24,659 nucleotides of DNA. Origin: CAZISM01 sp964541895. Its GTDB lineage: Bacteria; Zhuqueibacterota; Zhuqueibacteria; Residuimicrobiales; Residuimicrobiaceae. Positions 1 through 8,555 of this stretch are shown in pieces. Within the stretch, counting starts at the first letter, position 1. Each line of letters starts with the position of its first letter. Both the position numbers and the translations under genes were made by a program. Location of the stretch: contig CAZISM010000081.1 in assembly GCA_964541895.1 (NCBI GenBank), forward strand, positions 1 to 24,659, given 5' to 3'. The notes beneath the pieces are model-generated. The model searched no databases, was not told the origin of the DNA, and saw nothing but the letters and a program-made list of their open reading frames with translations.

Positions 1-1043
1 CGATGCGTGCCGGCGGCCAGGGTGATCACGCCGGCCGGTCTCTGCCAGGCCAGGCCCAACATGCGGCTGAGCGTGCCCCACCAGCCGGTTTGCGGCACCG
101 GAGCGTCAAACTCGGCAACACCGGCATAGGTCTCTTTGGAGCTGTAAAACGGCAGCGTATTGCCGACGTCCCGGTACAGTTTATAAAAAAGTCCCCGGCC
201 CTGCTTGAGCAAGCGGTAATCCCGATCCAGGTCTGCCTGGCCATTGAGCTCGTAGGAGAATCGCTCGTAGCAGGCGGAAAACAGCTCCTGATCGTCGATG
301 TAAAACCGGTTGCGATAGGTGCCGAATTCGTTGGCTGTGCCTTCCATCTGATCAAAGGCCTCTACGCCGAACCCGACCAGACCCTGCACACTGATCGGCT
401 CTGGTATTCGATAGTCACCCGGGCCCAGTTTTTGCGGCCGGAGCAGCAGCGGCTGTAGATCGCCGGCGACTCGCGAATGAGCGGTCAGCGGCGTCAGAGA
501 GATCTGCTGCACAATCGGCGGAATTCGATCCGTCAACTCGTACCCCTTGCTGAGGGGGTTGATCGGTCGATTGGCCTTGTCGCGCATTTCAAAATGGAGG
601 TGCGGATAGCCCACGCCGCTTTCTCCGGTAAAGGCGATCACTTGGCCTTTCTCTATCGGAAACAGCTGCTCGTCGGGATAGAGAACCACCGAATAACGAC
701 CGCGCTTTTCCTGTTCCCGTTCAACATAGGCGGCCAGCCGGTCGTTGAAGCGAAGCAGATGGGCATAGACGACGATTTCACCGTTATCGAGTGTCTGGTA
801 CAACACGCGGCCGTAACCGAACGGCGAAACCTGAATGCGGGAAATATACCCTGGCCGTACGGCAAATACTTTATAACCCACCTGGCCCCAGGTTTTGACA
901 TCAATGCCCGCATGGAATCGGCTGGCCCGGGACTCGGCAAACGTAGAGGTGAGCAGCCGACCGGCATCTGTCGGCCAGACGTAATCCTGGGCCATGCCCC
1001 GGCTGCTGCAACACAGAATAACGCAGAATAATAATCGTTTCAT
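1..1043 (-). CDS. M23-family metallopeptidase, exported (3' end outside window)
   Basis: The frame is open from an ATG at 1043 to the left edge, giving 347 codons with no stop in the window. Residues 1-19 look like a signal peptide (basic MKR, hydrophobic core, cut near GMA-Q). The M23 (LytM/lysostaphin-type) zinc site is complete: H45 and D49 in HAGID, H96 in VVYAHL, and H149/H151 in PHLHFEM. The family cleaves peptide cross-links in peptidoglycan, or regulates such cleavage, in the periplasm. After the catalytic domain (about residues 20-170) comes an extension of more than 170 residues, an architecture I associate with M23 proteins of Bacteroidota-like bacteria. It starts 12 bases after the GT4 glycosyltransferase stop, so it is probably the last gene seen of that operon. 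The start is supported by the signal peptide, while the ribosome-binding site is weak. The link to surface-polymer export is inference. Confidence 0.88.
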   Translation of the reverse strand, partial: MKRLLFCVILCCSSRGMAQDYVWPTDAGRLLTSTFAESRASRFHAGIDVKTWGQVGYKVFAVRPGYISRIQVSPFGYGRVLYQTLDNGEIVVYAHLLRFNDRLAAYVEREQEKRGRYSVVLYPDEQLFPIEKGQVIAFTGESGVGYPHLHFEMRDKANRPINPLSKGYELTDRIPPIVQQISLTPLTAHSRVAGDLQPLLLRPQKLGPGDYRIPEPISVQGLVGFGVEAFDQMEGTANEFGTYRNRFYIDDQELFSACYERFSYELNGQADLDRDYRLLKQGRGLFYKLYRDVGNTLPFYSSKETYAGVAEFDAPVPQTGWWGTLSRMLGLAWQRPAGVITLAAGTH

Positions 1044-1055
1044 ACCTGACTGTAT

Positions 1056-2318
1056 CTATTTCATCGTTAGGCGATCCAATAGTTCTGCCAGCTCCCCGGT
1101 CTGACAGCGGCGGTTATAGCGGTTGATCATCCCCTGTTTAGGTTGAAACCAGGAGAGTTGGTTCCGGCCGATCTGCCTGATGCCTTCCGCCAGGTCTGCG
1201 GCATCGTCGGCCGCTGAAAGTCTGGCGGCGCCGGTCTGCTGCAACAGTTCGCTGGTGTCGGCCACGTTGCTGACGGCCAGGATGGGTTTGCCGGAGCCCA
1301 AATATTCAAACGTTTTGCCCGGAATAAAATGTGCGCCGGCTTTGCCCAGGGCGATGAGCAGCAGCGCATCGGCCTGCATGAGCCATTGCAGCGCACGCCG
1401 GTGCGGTTGATAGCCGTGATAGGTTACCACCCGCTCCATACCGTGCCGAACGATATCGGCTTCAAATTGATTGGTCGCATCCATGCCGACATAATGGATA
1501 TGCAATTTCTTCATCAATTCCGGTTCGGTGCGGGCCAGCAGCTGCAGAGCCTGAAACAGCAGAGCCGGATTACTGAAGGCGGTAATGGAGCCGCAGTGGC
1601 AAATATGCACTCCCTCCTCTTTTTTAGCCACGGCTGGAAAATCGTCGGGATCAAAGCCGTTGGCCAGCACCCGGGTCTTGTCCGGCACCGCCAGGGCGGC
1701 GGCGATCCCTTCGCTCACAGCCAGGACGGCATCCGCATGTCGCAGCACAGCGCTTTGCAGCGCCGCATGGCGATGACGATGCCAACGGGTCGGTTCGCAT
1801 ACGACAACGCCATCCACCCAGCCGTCGCGAAAATCGGCCACCCAGGGCAGATGGAATTTCGCCGCCACGCGTCGGCCGAACAGATGCACCGAATGGGGCG
1901 GGGCGGTCGTATATAACGCATCGTAGGTTTCATTACGCAGCAGCTGCCTGATGCGATGGCCGGCATGCCATCGCCACAGCACTTTGCTGTCCGGAATAAA
2001 AAAAAACGGCAATACTTTTTCAAACAGATATCTGGCCCGACCGCCTGACGGCTGCGGCGAGATTGCGGACAGGGTCGGGTGTTTTCGCCATTTATACAAC
2101 AGCCGTTGCGGATCCAGCGAGCCGGTACGTTCGATGCGCACACCGGCGAGCTCGTTGAGCAGACTGGGATCCTGCGCCCAATAGGCGATCGGCTTGACCG
2201 TTACGATGGTAGGCTGCCAGCCGAAATCGGCCAGGTATTTGGCAAACTTGGCCGGACGCTGCACGCCGCCCATGCCCAGAGGCGGAAAATAGTAGCAGAG
2301 CATGAGCAGCTTTTTCAT
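1056..2318 (-). CDS. Glycosyltransferase family 4 (GT-B fold)
   Basis: This 420-residue protein has the GT4 layout. The N-terminal Rossmann domain opens with a CYYFPPLGMGGVQR stretch, the acceptor-side glycine-rich loop typical of the family. The C-terminal domain carries GKTFEYLGSGKPIL, the usual nucleotide-sugar binding region. GT4 enzymes transfer sugars from NDP-sugars with retention of configuration, usually at the cytoplasmic face of the membrane. The ATG at 2318 overlaps the stop of the upstream C5-epimerase gene by four bases (ATGA), indicating translational coupling. Together with the flippase further upstream this points to assembly of a surface polysaccharide. The donor and acceptor sugars cannot be read from sequence. 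Confidence 0.9.
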   Translation of the reverse strand: MKKLLMLCYYFPPLGMGGVQRPAKFAKYLADFGWQPTIVTVKPIAYWAQDPSLLNELAGVRIERTGSLDPQRLLYKWRKHPTLSAISPQPSGGRARYLFEKVLPFFFIPDSKVLWRWHAGHRIRQLLRNETYDALYTTAPPHSVHLFGRRVAAKFHLPWVADFRDGWVDGVVVCEPTRWHRHRHAALQSAVLRHADAVLAVSEGIAAALAVPDKTRVLANGFDPDDFPAVAKKEEGVHICHCGSITAFSNPALLFQALQLLARTEPELMKKLHIHYVGMDATNQFEADIVRHGMERVVTYHGYQPHRRALQWLMQADALLLIALGKAGAHFIPGKTFEYLGSGKPILAVSNVADTSELLQQTGAARLSAADDAADLAEGIRQIGRNQLSWFQPKQGMINRYNRRCQTGELAELLDRLTMK

Positions 2319-3191
2319 GTGGCCTCGCGAACTTTTTCCATGATCTTGGCGGCCAACCAGCGCGTGTTACACCAGGTGCTGTTTCGCATTTTGTGCCAGC
2401 GCTCCGCCACACGGATGAATTCGGGCTCTTTGAACAACCGCCCCAGCAGGAGCATCTGTCGAACATGAACCTCCTGATACATCCGCGAAGCCAGCCTGGC
2501 CGACGGATGCAGGTCATAGCGGGTCCAATAGCCCACATCAAAATCCTGCCAGCGGTGCAACAGCGTTTGCAGGCTGCGCTGCAGCCGTTCTTTATCCTCA
2601 GGCCGGCCGGAGAACAGAAAAAAATCATGTGCGCCCAGCAGCGCAAAAATATGGCCGTTGAGCACATGGCTGGCGGGCCGGGTCGGATACTCTTCAAAAA
2701 AGATATGCTCTTCAGCAAGATGGTCGAGGACGCCCTGTTGCTCCACGGTCAGATCCAGAACCCGCACTGCTGCGCACGCCGTCTCGACATAACGCGGCCG
2801 ATCATCCAGCCTGGCCAACCGCAGGAGCAGTGAGATCGCCTCACCCTGCGCCATGGCAGAGATCCACGGTGCCTGCGGGCCGTAAAAAGGCAGGTCAAAA
2901 TCAAACACCCATACCGCCGCACCGTCCTCGCGCAGGATGGCGTTGCGCATCAACCACTCCCCGCAGCGAAAGGCCATTTCACGATGCACCCTGTTCGCGC
3001 TGCGGTCGAAACGCTGCAGATGAAACAGACCGAATTGGGCGATGGTGATCGGGTTATAACGCAAACCGATGGGTGGTCCATACGGCACCTGCGGCAAGCC
3101 CTGGTCATCGTACCTGTAGGTGGAAAAATCCTCCAGGCCGGTCCAATCAAAGGGATAGGAAAGGGGTATGTCAGTGCGCCGTATCATGCAG
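2315..3191 (-). CDS. D-glucuronyl C5-epimerase-like protein (N-terminus in gap)
   Basis: The readable part, about 291 residues, matches the C-terminal domain of D-glucuronyl C5-epimerases (GLCE_C). Visible signatures in order are YGPPIGLRYNPITIAQFGL, WISAMAQGEAISLLLRLA, FFEEYP, SHVLNGHIFALLG, a WTRYDL element and a YQEVHVRQML segment. Family members invert C5 of D-glucuronate within a polymer to give L-iduronate, as in heparan sulfate synthesis; bacterial homologues act on heparosan-like or other uronate polymers. An in-frame ATG at 3187 could be the start, but the true start may lie in the N-run. The gene couples by an ATGA overlap to the GT4 gene. No signal peptide is visible in the surviving part, so the cell location is unknown. 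Substrate is inference. Confidence 0.82.
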
Positions 3192-3291
3192 NNNNNNNNN
3201 NNNNNNNNNNNNNNNNNNNNNNNNNNNNNNNNNNNNNNNNNNNNNNNNNNNNNNNNNNNNNNNNNNNNNNNNNNNNNNNNNNNNNNNNNNN
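3192..3291. other. Assembly gap (100 N)
   Basis: Exactly 100 N. The flanks are the N-terminal 64 residues of a TtcA-like protein on the right and the body of a C5-epimerase on the left. A complete TtcA-like protein would need roughly 200 more residues, so the missing DNA is almost certainly longer than 100 bases. Translations that cross this gap are artefacts. Confidence 0.95.
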
Positions 3292-3485
3292 ACGGCGTGC
3301 AGCGACAGATCGCGGGCATAAATGGACAGCCGTTGCGAGAGCAGGTAGAGCAGCGCCATGGAATCGGCGCCGCCGGAAACGGCCAGCAGAACACGATCCT
3401 GGTCGGCGAACATCCGGTATTGCCATATCGCCTTATCCAGCCGCGCCTGCAGCGCCCGCATACTATTCGGCCGCTTGCTGCTCAT
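3292..3485 (-). CDS. PP-loop tRNA-modifying ATPase, TtcA-like (C-terminus in gap)
   Basis: Only the first 64 residues survive. They contain the PP-loop motif SGGADS at residues 38-43 within RVLLAVSGGADSMALLYLL, which binds and adenylates in the N-type ATP pyrophosphatase family. The preceding stretch (LDKAIWQYRMFADQDRVLL) is typical of TtcA, which thiolates cytidine 32 of certain tRNAs, rather than of TilS, which modifies tRNA-Ile2. TtcA usually has K in the fourth position (SGGKDS), so the A here leaves TilS as an alternative. The diagnostic cysteines for an iron-sulfur cluster would lie in the gap. The ATG at 3485 is 36 bases after the TPR gene stop. Confidence 0.7.
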
Positions 3486-3521
3486 GGCCGGCTCGACTCC
3501 AGGCCGGCAGGATGAACGGGA

Positions 3522-5681
3522 TCAGGGCTCAGAGGATCCTCTAATGCTGTGGATGTCGCCGATAATGGTCTCCAGCTTGCGCAAAAACGCCTGTTCCTTT
3601 TCTGCATCGCCGCTGACCGTGCCGCCGGCCAATTCGATGGCCTGCTGCAGCTCTTTGTAGCCGGTTTTCAAGCGCCCCTCTTTCAGGTGCGCCAGCCCCT
3701 TGGCATAGAGGATATTGGCCTGCTCTTTGACGTTGTTCAGCAGTTGCGCCGTGGCCAACGCCTGATCATAGTGGGTTTGCACATCTTCCCAGGCGCGACC
3801 AATGGAGGAGAGTTCCGCCAGGTTCATGTTGGCCAGCAGAATGGAACTGGAATCGTGGCGCGCTTCGGCGATGCTCAGGGCCGACAGGTAGTGGCTGCGC
3901 GCCTCATCCAGCAGGCCCTTTTGTCTTTTTATGGTGCCGAGGTTCATGTCCGTTCGCGACATTCCCAGACTGTCGCCGAGGATCTCAAAAAGATCCATCG
4001 CTTTGGTAAAGTGTTCCAGCGCCGTCTCCCACGCATCGGTTTGCATGCAGGTCATGCCGAGCTGGAAATGGGCTCTGGCCATCACCGGTTCATTGCGCAT
4101 TTCGCTGGCCGAAACCAGATAGGCGTCGAACTGGCGCAGGGCGTCGCCGTAATCGGCTTTTTCGCGGGAGAGTTTGCCCAGGTGTTCGTAAATGCGGCTG
4201 GACTCGTAGGCATTATGCAGCCGGTCATATACCTGCGCCGTCTTCAGATAAGCGGCTCGTGCCTCTTCCGGTCTGTTGTCCTGCTCATAAAGTTGGGCGA
4301 TTTTATACATCGCCTCCACCATGGAAACGCTGTCGGGAATGGCAGCCAGTAGCTGTACGGCTTCGCCATACGCCTGACGGCTGGCTTCATTATTATTCAA
4401 CTCTTTCTGGATCCTGGCAACCTGTAAACGGCTCAGCGCGCTCCCGCGCTTTTCAGAGGCTTTTTGAAACAGGGAATCGGCGGTACGGTAGCCGGCCAGC
4501 GCCGCAGACGCGCTCTGCCAGCGCTCCTGCATGGCTGCAAAATTGAGCCACAGCCAGCCCCGGTCTTGGGCCGCCCCGGGTACGGCGACCAAATGGCGAT
4601 AGAGATCAGCCAGCCAGGCCACGGAATCCGCCGGCATATCCTGCAGTTGCCGTTGCGCCTGAGCGGCGAAATGATAAAACAGCGCCAGATGCTGATCGAC
4701 AAAACTGCGGCGAGTTTGCAGCAGGTTCTCCTGCTGAAAGCGGCGAAGCCCCCGTTCTCTGGATTGAAAGAGGGCGGCGTTGAGCAGAGCGATGCCGCTG
4801 CTGTCAATGGGTGCCGGTGTGCACGACAGGGCTTGGGATGAAACCAGCAACGGAACCGGCCATTGCATGATCGTCTCCGGCAGAGAATCCGGTGCGATGA
4901 ACAGCATGGGCGGTTTGTCTGTACCAGGCCCGGACGGCGTCATGGCCAGCACGATGCGCGCGTGCAGCCCTCTGGCCCGGCCGGCCGCCTTGGCGCAAAA
5001 GGTATCCGGAACGTCCCCTTCTTCAAGGCGGACCATCACCGGTTCATCGGCATTGAGATCCATCTCGCCCAGATAACGAACAAGGCGCTCGCGATAGGTC
5101 GAATCCGACAACGGATTCACCAGCACCAGCATGCTGTGGTCATCGTCGTTAAAGGCAAAACCGAGGGTTTGCCGTTTTTCAATAGCGTCGAGCAGAACCT
5201 GATTGAGGTGGGTCTTTAATATCTCGTTCTGTACCGGCACGGGTTGCTTTTGCGGCAGGGACGCACACGCGGACGAGATGGTCGAACCCGTCGGCACCTC
5301 CTTGATGGTCAGATAGACATCCAGCGTGTCCCGGTTCATTTCCGCACCGAAGAAAAGCGCTGCATCCAGGCGCAGGGTTCGATTGACTTCGTACAGACTT
5401 ACCGGCTCGAACTCGCGATAAAAATCGGCCGACCATTCCTCACCGGTCATTTTCGCCACCGAGTCGGCCGGGATAAATTCAATGCCTTCCTGGTCGCGCA
5501 GCATGGCCCGCAGCCGCGGCCACAGGTTATAGGGATCCCTGTTGCTGTTCACCGGTTTGCTTTCCGGTGCAATGGTCAATCGCAGCGTCGTCGGGCTTGC
5601 CTGGAGCGGAGTCAGAAAGGGGAGCAGCAGCCAAACCAACGCCGCTCCACACAGATGCCGAATGTTTGTAAACACGTTCAC
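3522..5681 (-). CDS. Exported TPR-repeat protein
   Basis: 719 residues. A signal peptide is evident: a basic N-terminus, then a hydrophobic run (AALVWLLLPFLTP) and a cut near LQA-S at about residue 29. Residues 30-330 form a region I do not recognise. From about residue 410 to 690 there are roughly seven tetratricopeptide-like helical pairs with the usual A/G/Y/A/P spacing (for example AMYKIAQLYEQDNRPEEARAAY and DMNLGTIKRQKGLLDEARSHY), which normally form a protein-binding scaffold. The start codon is GTG. With GTG at 5681 the AAGGA site (5684-5688) is only 2 bases away; a GTG at 5675 has an 8-base spacing and may be the real start. It follows the LytS-type kinase by 5 bases, which suggests the two work together. 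Confidence 0.8.
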   Translation of the reverse strand: MNVFTNIRHLCGAALVWLLLPFLTPLQASPTTLRLTIAPESKPVNSNRDPYNLWPRLRAMLRDQEGIEFIPADSVAKMTGEEWSADFYREFEPVSLYEVNRTLRLDAALFFGAEMNRDTLDVYLTIKEVPTGSTISSACASLPQKQPVPVQNEILKTHLNQVLLDAIEKRQTLGFAFNDDDHSMLVLVNPLSDSTYRERLVRYLGEMDLNADEPVMVRLEEGDVPDTFCAKAAGRARGLHARIVLAMTPSGPGTDKPPMLFIAPDSLPETIMQWPVPLLVSSQALSCTPAPIDSSGIALLNAALFQSRERGLRRFQQENLLQTRRSFVDQHLALFYHFAAQAQRQLQDMPADSVAWLADLYRHLVAVPGAAQDRGWLWLNFAAMQERWQSASAALAGYRTADSLFQKASEKRGSALSRLQVARIQKELNNNEASRQAYGEAVQLLAAIPDSVSMVEAMYKIAQLYEQDNRPEEARAAYLKTAQVYDRLHNAYESSRIYEHLGKLSREKADYGDALRQFDAYLVSASEMRNEPVMARAHFQLGMTCMQTDAWETALEHFTKAMDLFEILGDSLGMSRTDMNLGTIKRQKGLLDEARSHYLSALSIAEARHDSSSILLANMNLAELSSIGRAWEDVQTHYDQALATAQLLNNVKEQANILYAKGLAHLKEGRLKTGYKELQQAIELAGGTVSGDAEKEQAFLRKLETIIGDIHSIRGSSEP

Positions 5682-5686
5682 AATCC

Positions 5687-6490
5687 TTATTGCAACGGTA
5701 ACATGATGCTGAGACGCGTTCCGGCCGGAGCCAGAGCTGTGAATTCAATAGGCTGTTCCTGATGATATAAATTCTGCAGCTGTCGCTGCAACTGTTTCAT
5801 ACGGTTATCCTGCATCATCTGCTGGACGCCCCCCTGATCGCTTTGTCGACTCGCGGTTTCGCTGATCTCGATCACCAGGTGCCCCAGCTCTTTGCGAGCC
5901 GACAGAATGACATAACTGGGCTGTTCAGAGGTTTCAATGCCGTACTGGATCGCATTCTCAATCAGCGGCAGCAGAAACAGGCTCGGGACTCTGAATTCGA
6001 GACAATCGGCTGACACATCCTTGACGATCTGCAGGCGCCGGCCCAGTCGACTCTGCTCAATGGTCAAAAATATTTCAGCGCATTTGACCTCCTGGGTGAG
6101 GAGGGTAAACGGTTGCCGATACATCTCGACCACCAGATGCAATAGTTCGCCCAGCGATTCGATGGTCTGGCGTGCCCCGTCCGGATTGACCAGCGTCAAC
6201 GCCGCCACATTGTGCAGCGTATGCGAAATAAATATCTGCGACAATTGCCACGGCCAGATGTGGCCCGGTTCATTCATCGGGCGGCGGCCGGGAAAGCGAT
6301 GCTGTACGCCCTGCCAGCGCGTGACACCCCAAAACCAGACCAGCAGCCCGCCGCCGGCGCCGGCCAGAGCACCCAGACCCGCAGCGAACCAGAAGTAACG
6401 ACTCAGAAAGGCCGCTGACCAGATCAATCCCAACACCAGGCCGGCTCCGGTCGCCCAGAGCAGACTCCACAACAACATTTGGCGCTTCAT
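5687..6490 (-). CDS. LytS/YehU-type membrane histidine kinase, possibly degenerate
   Basis: 267 residues. Two hydrophobic helices (about 7-29 and 33-55) anchor it in the membrane with almost no periplasmic sensor domain. Residues 80-130 correspond to the His_kinase domain of the LytS/YehU class: the canonical PHFLFN is replaced by SHTLHN, keeping the candidate phospho-acceptor H90 and N94. The N box is good (LPLIENAIQYGI, N179). The usual DNGxGI and GxGLxN glycine boxes of the ATP lid are not recognisable: EISETASRQSDQGG and QDNRMKQLQRQLQNLY sit where they should be. It may be a weak kinase or a signalling pseudokinase. The start overlaps the heparinase-like gene by four bases. No response regulator is in the window. 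Confidence 0.8.
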   Translation of the reverse strand: MKRQMLLWSLLWATGAGLVLGLIWSAAFLSRYFWFAAGLGALAGAGGGLLVWFWGVTRWQGVQHRFPGRRPMNEPGHIWPWQLSQIFISHTLHNVAALTLVNPDGARQTIESLGELLHLVVEMYRQPFTLLTQEVKCAEIFLTIEQSRLGRRLQIVKDVSADCLEFRVPSLFLLPLIENAIQYGIETSEQPSYVILSARKELGHLVIEISETASRQSDQGGVQQMMQDNRMKQLQRQLQNLYHQEQPIEFTALAPAGTRLSIMLPLQ

Positions 6491-8544
6491 CGCGGCTCTA
6501 TCTCGATCTCGGTTATAATTTCAACAGGTAACGGATGATTTGTCGTGACGCAGAGCACAGGATTGCTTTTTTTCAAACCGAACGATTCGGAATACCAACC
6601 CTGTATCGGCGACGTTTGTCCTGAAATAACAAGAGTTTGAAGCGTAGCTTCGCCTGAAACCAGCAAACGGACGTCGAAACCGGTCAGGTGCAGTCGCAGC
6701 CCGGCCGGCTTTTCCAGCGTATAAGGGACGGGCGCCAGGTGCCAGAGCAGGGTGATTTCATGCGATTTTTTACCCTGCAACCGATCGATGATGCGGATGC
6801 GATGGCCCTGCATCTCGATGTGTCGTTCGTGGTGCACACCGAGATGGCGATAGCCGTCCTGTTGAGCCGCCAACGTGCATCGATCCTCATGGACGGACGT
6901 CTCTAAAAACCGTGCGGTGGCCCGTCTGCCCCATTGGAAAGGGCCGACCATTTCCGACTGGCTCTGACCGTCCACCACAACCGTATTGTGCGCAAGGGTG
7001 CTGCGGAAAAAATCCCGCCATCCCGGCTCGCCGCGATAGGTAAAGGTGCCGCTGTCCACCAGCACCGGTTCACCGTTAACCTGCAGGATGACCTGCAAGG
7101 CATCGGCATGGCCATGGGAGGACATTCGATCCAGACCGAGCGGGCCGGCGTCAAACACCAGATGCTGTTCGATACCGTCCTGGATTCGATTGATGATGGC
7201 ATAGCCGCCTTGGGGAAAAACCGTCAGCGGGGACGGGGTCGAAAAATCCGGCAGCGAATGATAGAGCATCATGGCCGAGGGACCGTTAAGCCAGAAAAGT
7301 TCCGGCCCGGCGTAACCGGCTTTGCTTTTAAAGTCACTGCGACGAAAACGGACAGCCGCCACCGCCAAAAGAGTGCGCGTGGGATTAGCCCCCACGGTGA
7401 GTGAAAGAACCTGGCCGCCATCGCCGTCGCCGATGCCGGGCAGGCACCCGTGCCGGTCCACCAGCGCACACAACCACTCTGCCATTTTTTCCAGGCGTTG
7501 GCGAACCGCATCCGGAACCGGTACCTCGGCGTGTTCGGCCGCCAGCGTGGCCAGAAAAGCAAAGTAGAACACATAATGCTGATAGTGACTGGTCTGTTCG
7601 CAGGTCACGCCGTCGCTGTGAACCTGGCGTACATATTCCCGGAAAAAAATCTCAAAACCGAGGTCGCGCCACTCCCTGGATCGCGCCAGTTCCGGATAAT
7701 AACAGCCGGCATAGATCAGCCCCAGCGCTTCGCCCAGGAGATGGTTGTTGGCCGAAGAATAGTGGGACAGGTTTTCGGCGATATAATCGGCGTGCTGTTC
7801 CACGGATTGCAGAATGTGAGTGTAGAACAATGGCGTCAGATAGTCGCTGGTCTTGGCCAGTTGCAGCGCCCAGGTCCACGCCACCAGCCGCAATCCCGCT
7901 TCCAGGCTGCTGGTCCAATTGATGCCGAACTGGTAAGGGTTGCCGGTCAGCCAGTGTTGCCATTGTCCGAACAGGGCGGCTGCATAGGGGCGATGTTTGG
8001 TTAAAAAATAGGCCTGGCCGAGTATCATAAAGTGCTGATGGCGGTTGAGCTCCCAGACATATTTGACGCCGCGGGCAACGTCGCTGTGCCAATAGGCAAT
8101 CTCCGTCCAGTGCTGCAGGGGGATGGATTCCCGGCTCAGGGGATCCCAATGCCAGTCAATGTCGCCGCTGAAGGCGATCTCTTGATGAAAAAAAGAAAAA
8201 CGGCGCTGTACAAACTGGTCCGCCGCAGCCAGGATCCGGCTGCGCTCCTCGGGCCAGGTGGACTCTATCATGCTCTGCAGCGAGGCCGGCTCGGCCTGCT
8301 GCCACGGCAACACGGCCCGCTGCCGGGTTTGCTGCAAAAGCCAGTTGGTCTGTTCAGCAATGGTGGCGTCCGGCTGCAGATTCTGATTCTGGCGCAGAAA
8401 CTGTTCGGCCGACACAAACCGGTCCTCAGGCCTGGCGGCGAATCGTCCGATACGCGCCCTGATGTTTCGCTGTGACCGATAGGCCATTTCGGCGACGGTC
8501 ATCGCTCTCAGCCGGTGGTAGAGCATTTTATAGTTGCGAGCCAT
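6487..8544 (-). CDS. Heparinase II/III family protein (polysaccharide lyase-like)
   Basis: 685 residues with an (alpha/alpha) toroid N-terminal half and a beta-sandwich C-terminal half, as in heparinase II/III and alginate lyases. Probable active-site elements are present: N266-N267-H268 in SSANNHLLGE, the Y321 region in SHYQHYV, and the H477/H479 region in SSHGHADALQ, followed by VDSGTFTYRGEPGWRDFFRSTLAHNTVVVDGQ, the hallmark of the family. These enzymes cleave uronic-acid polymers by beta-elimination. No signal peptide is seen (it starts MARNYKMLYHRL), which fits homologues encoded in exopolysaccharide clusters rather than secreted catabolic lyases. It starts 11 bases after the dinB stop and overlaps the kinase gene by 4 bases. 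Whether it trims or degrades the operon's own product is inference. Confidence 0.88.
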   Translation of the reverse strand: MARNYKMLYHRLRAMTVAEMAYRSQRNIRARIGRFAARPEDRFVSAEQFLRQNQNLQPDATIAEQTNWLLQQTRQRAVLPWQQAEPASLQSMIESTWPEERSRILAAADQFVQRRFSFFHQEIAFSGDIDWHWDPLSRESIPLQHWTEIAYWHSDVARGVKYVWELNRHQHFMILGQAYFLTKHRPYAAALFGQWQHWLTGNPYQFGINWTSSLEAGLRLVAWTWALQLAKTSDYLTPLFYTHILQSVEQHADYIAENLSHYSSANNHLLGEALGLIYAGCYYPELARSREWRDLGFEIFFREYVRQVHSDGVTCEQTSHYQHYVFYFAFLATLAAEHAEVPVPDAVRQRLEKMAEWLCALVDRHGCLPGIGDGDGGQVLSLTVGANPTRTLLAVAAVRFRRSDFKSKAGYAGPELFWLNGPSAMMLYHSLPDFSTPSPLTVFPQGGYAIINRIQDGIEQHLVFDAGPLGLDRMSSHGHADALQVILQVNGEPVLVDSGTFTYRGEPGWRDFFRSTLAHNTVVVDGQSQSEMVGPFQWGRRATARFLETSVHEDRCTLAAQQDGYRHLGVHHERHIEMQGHRIRIIDRLQGKKSHEITLLWHLAPVPYTLEKPAGLRLHLTGFDVRLLVSGEATLQTLVISGQTSPIQGWYSESFGLKKSNPVLCVTTNHPLPVEIITEIEIEPR

Positions 8545-8555
8545 AACGATCCGTT

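Noticed and set aside
2315..3394. One protein reading through the gap at 3192-3291 from the epimerase into the right flank
   Set aside because: On the right flank that frame gives a meaningless sequence, while another frame encodes the PP-loop of a TtcA-like protein. The gap joins two different genes.
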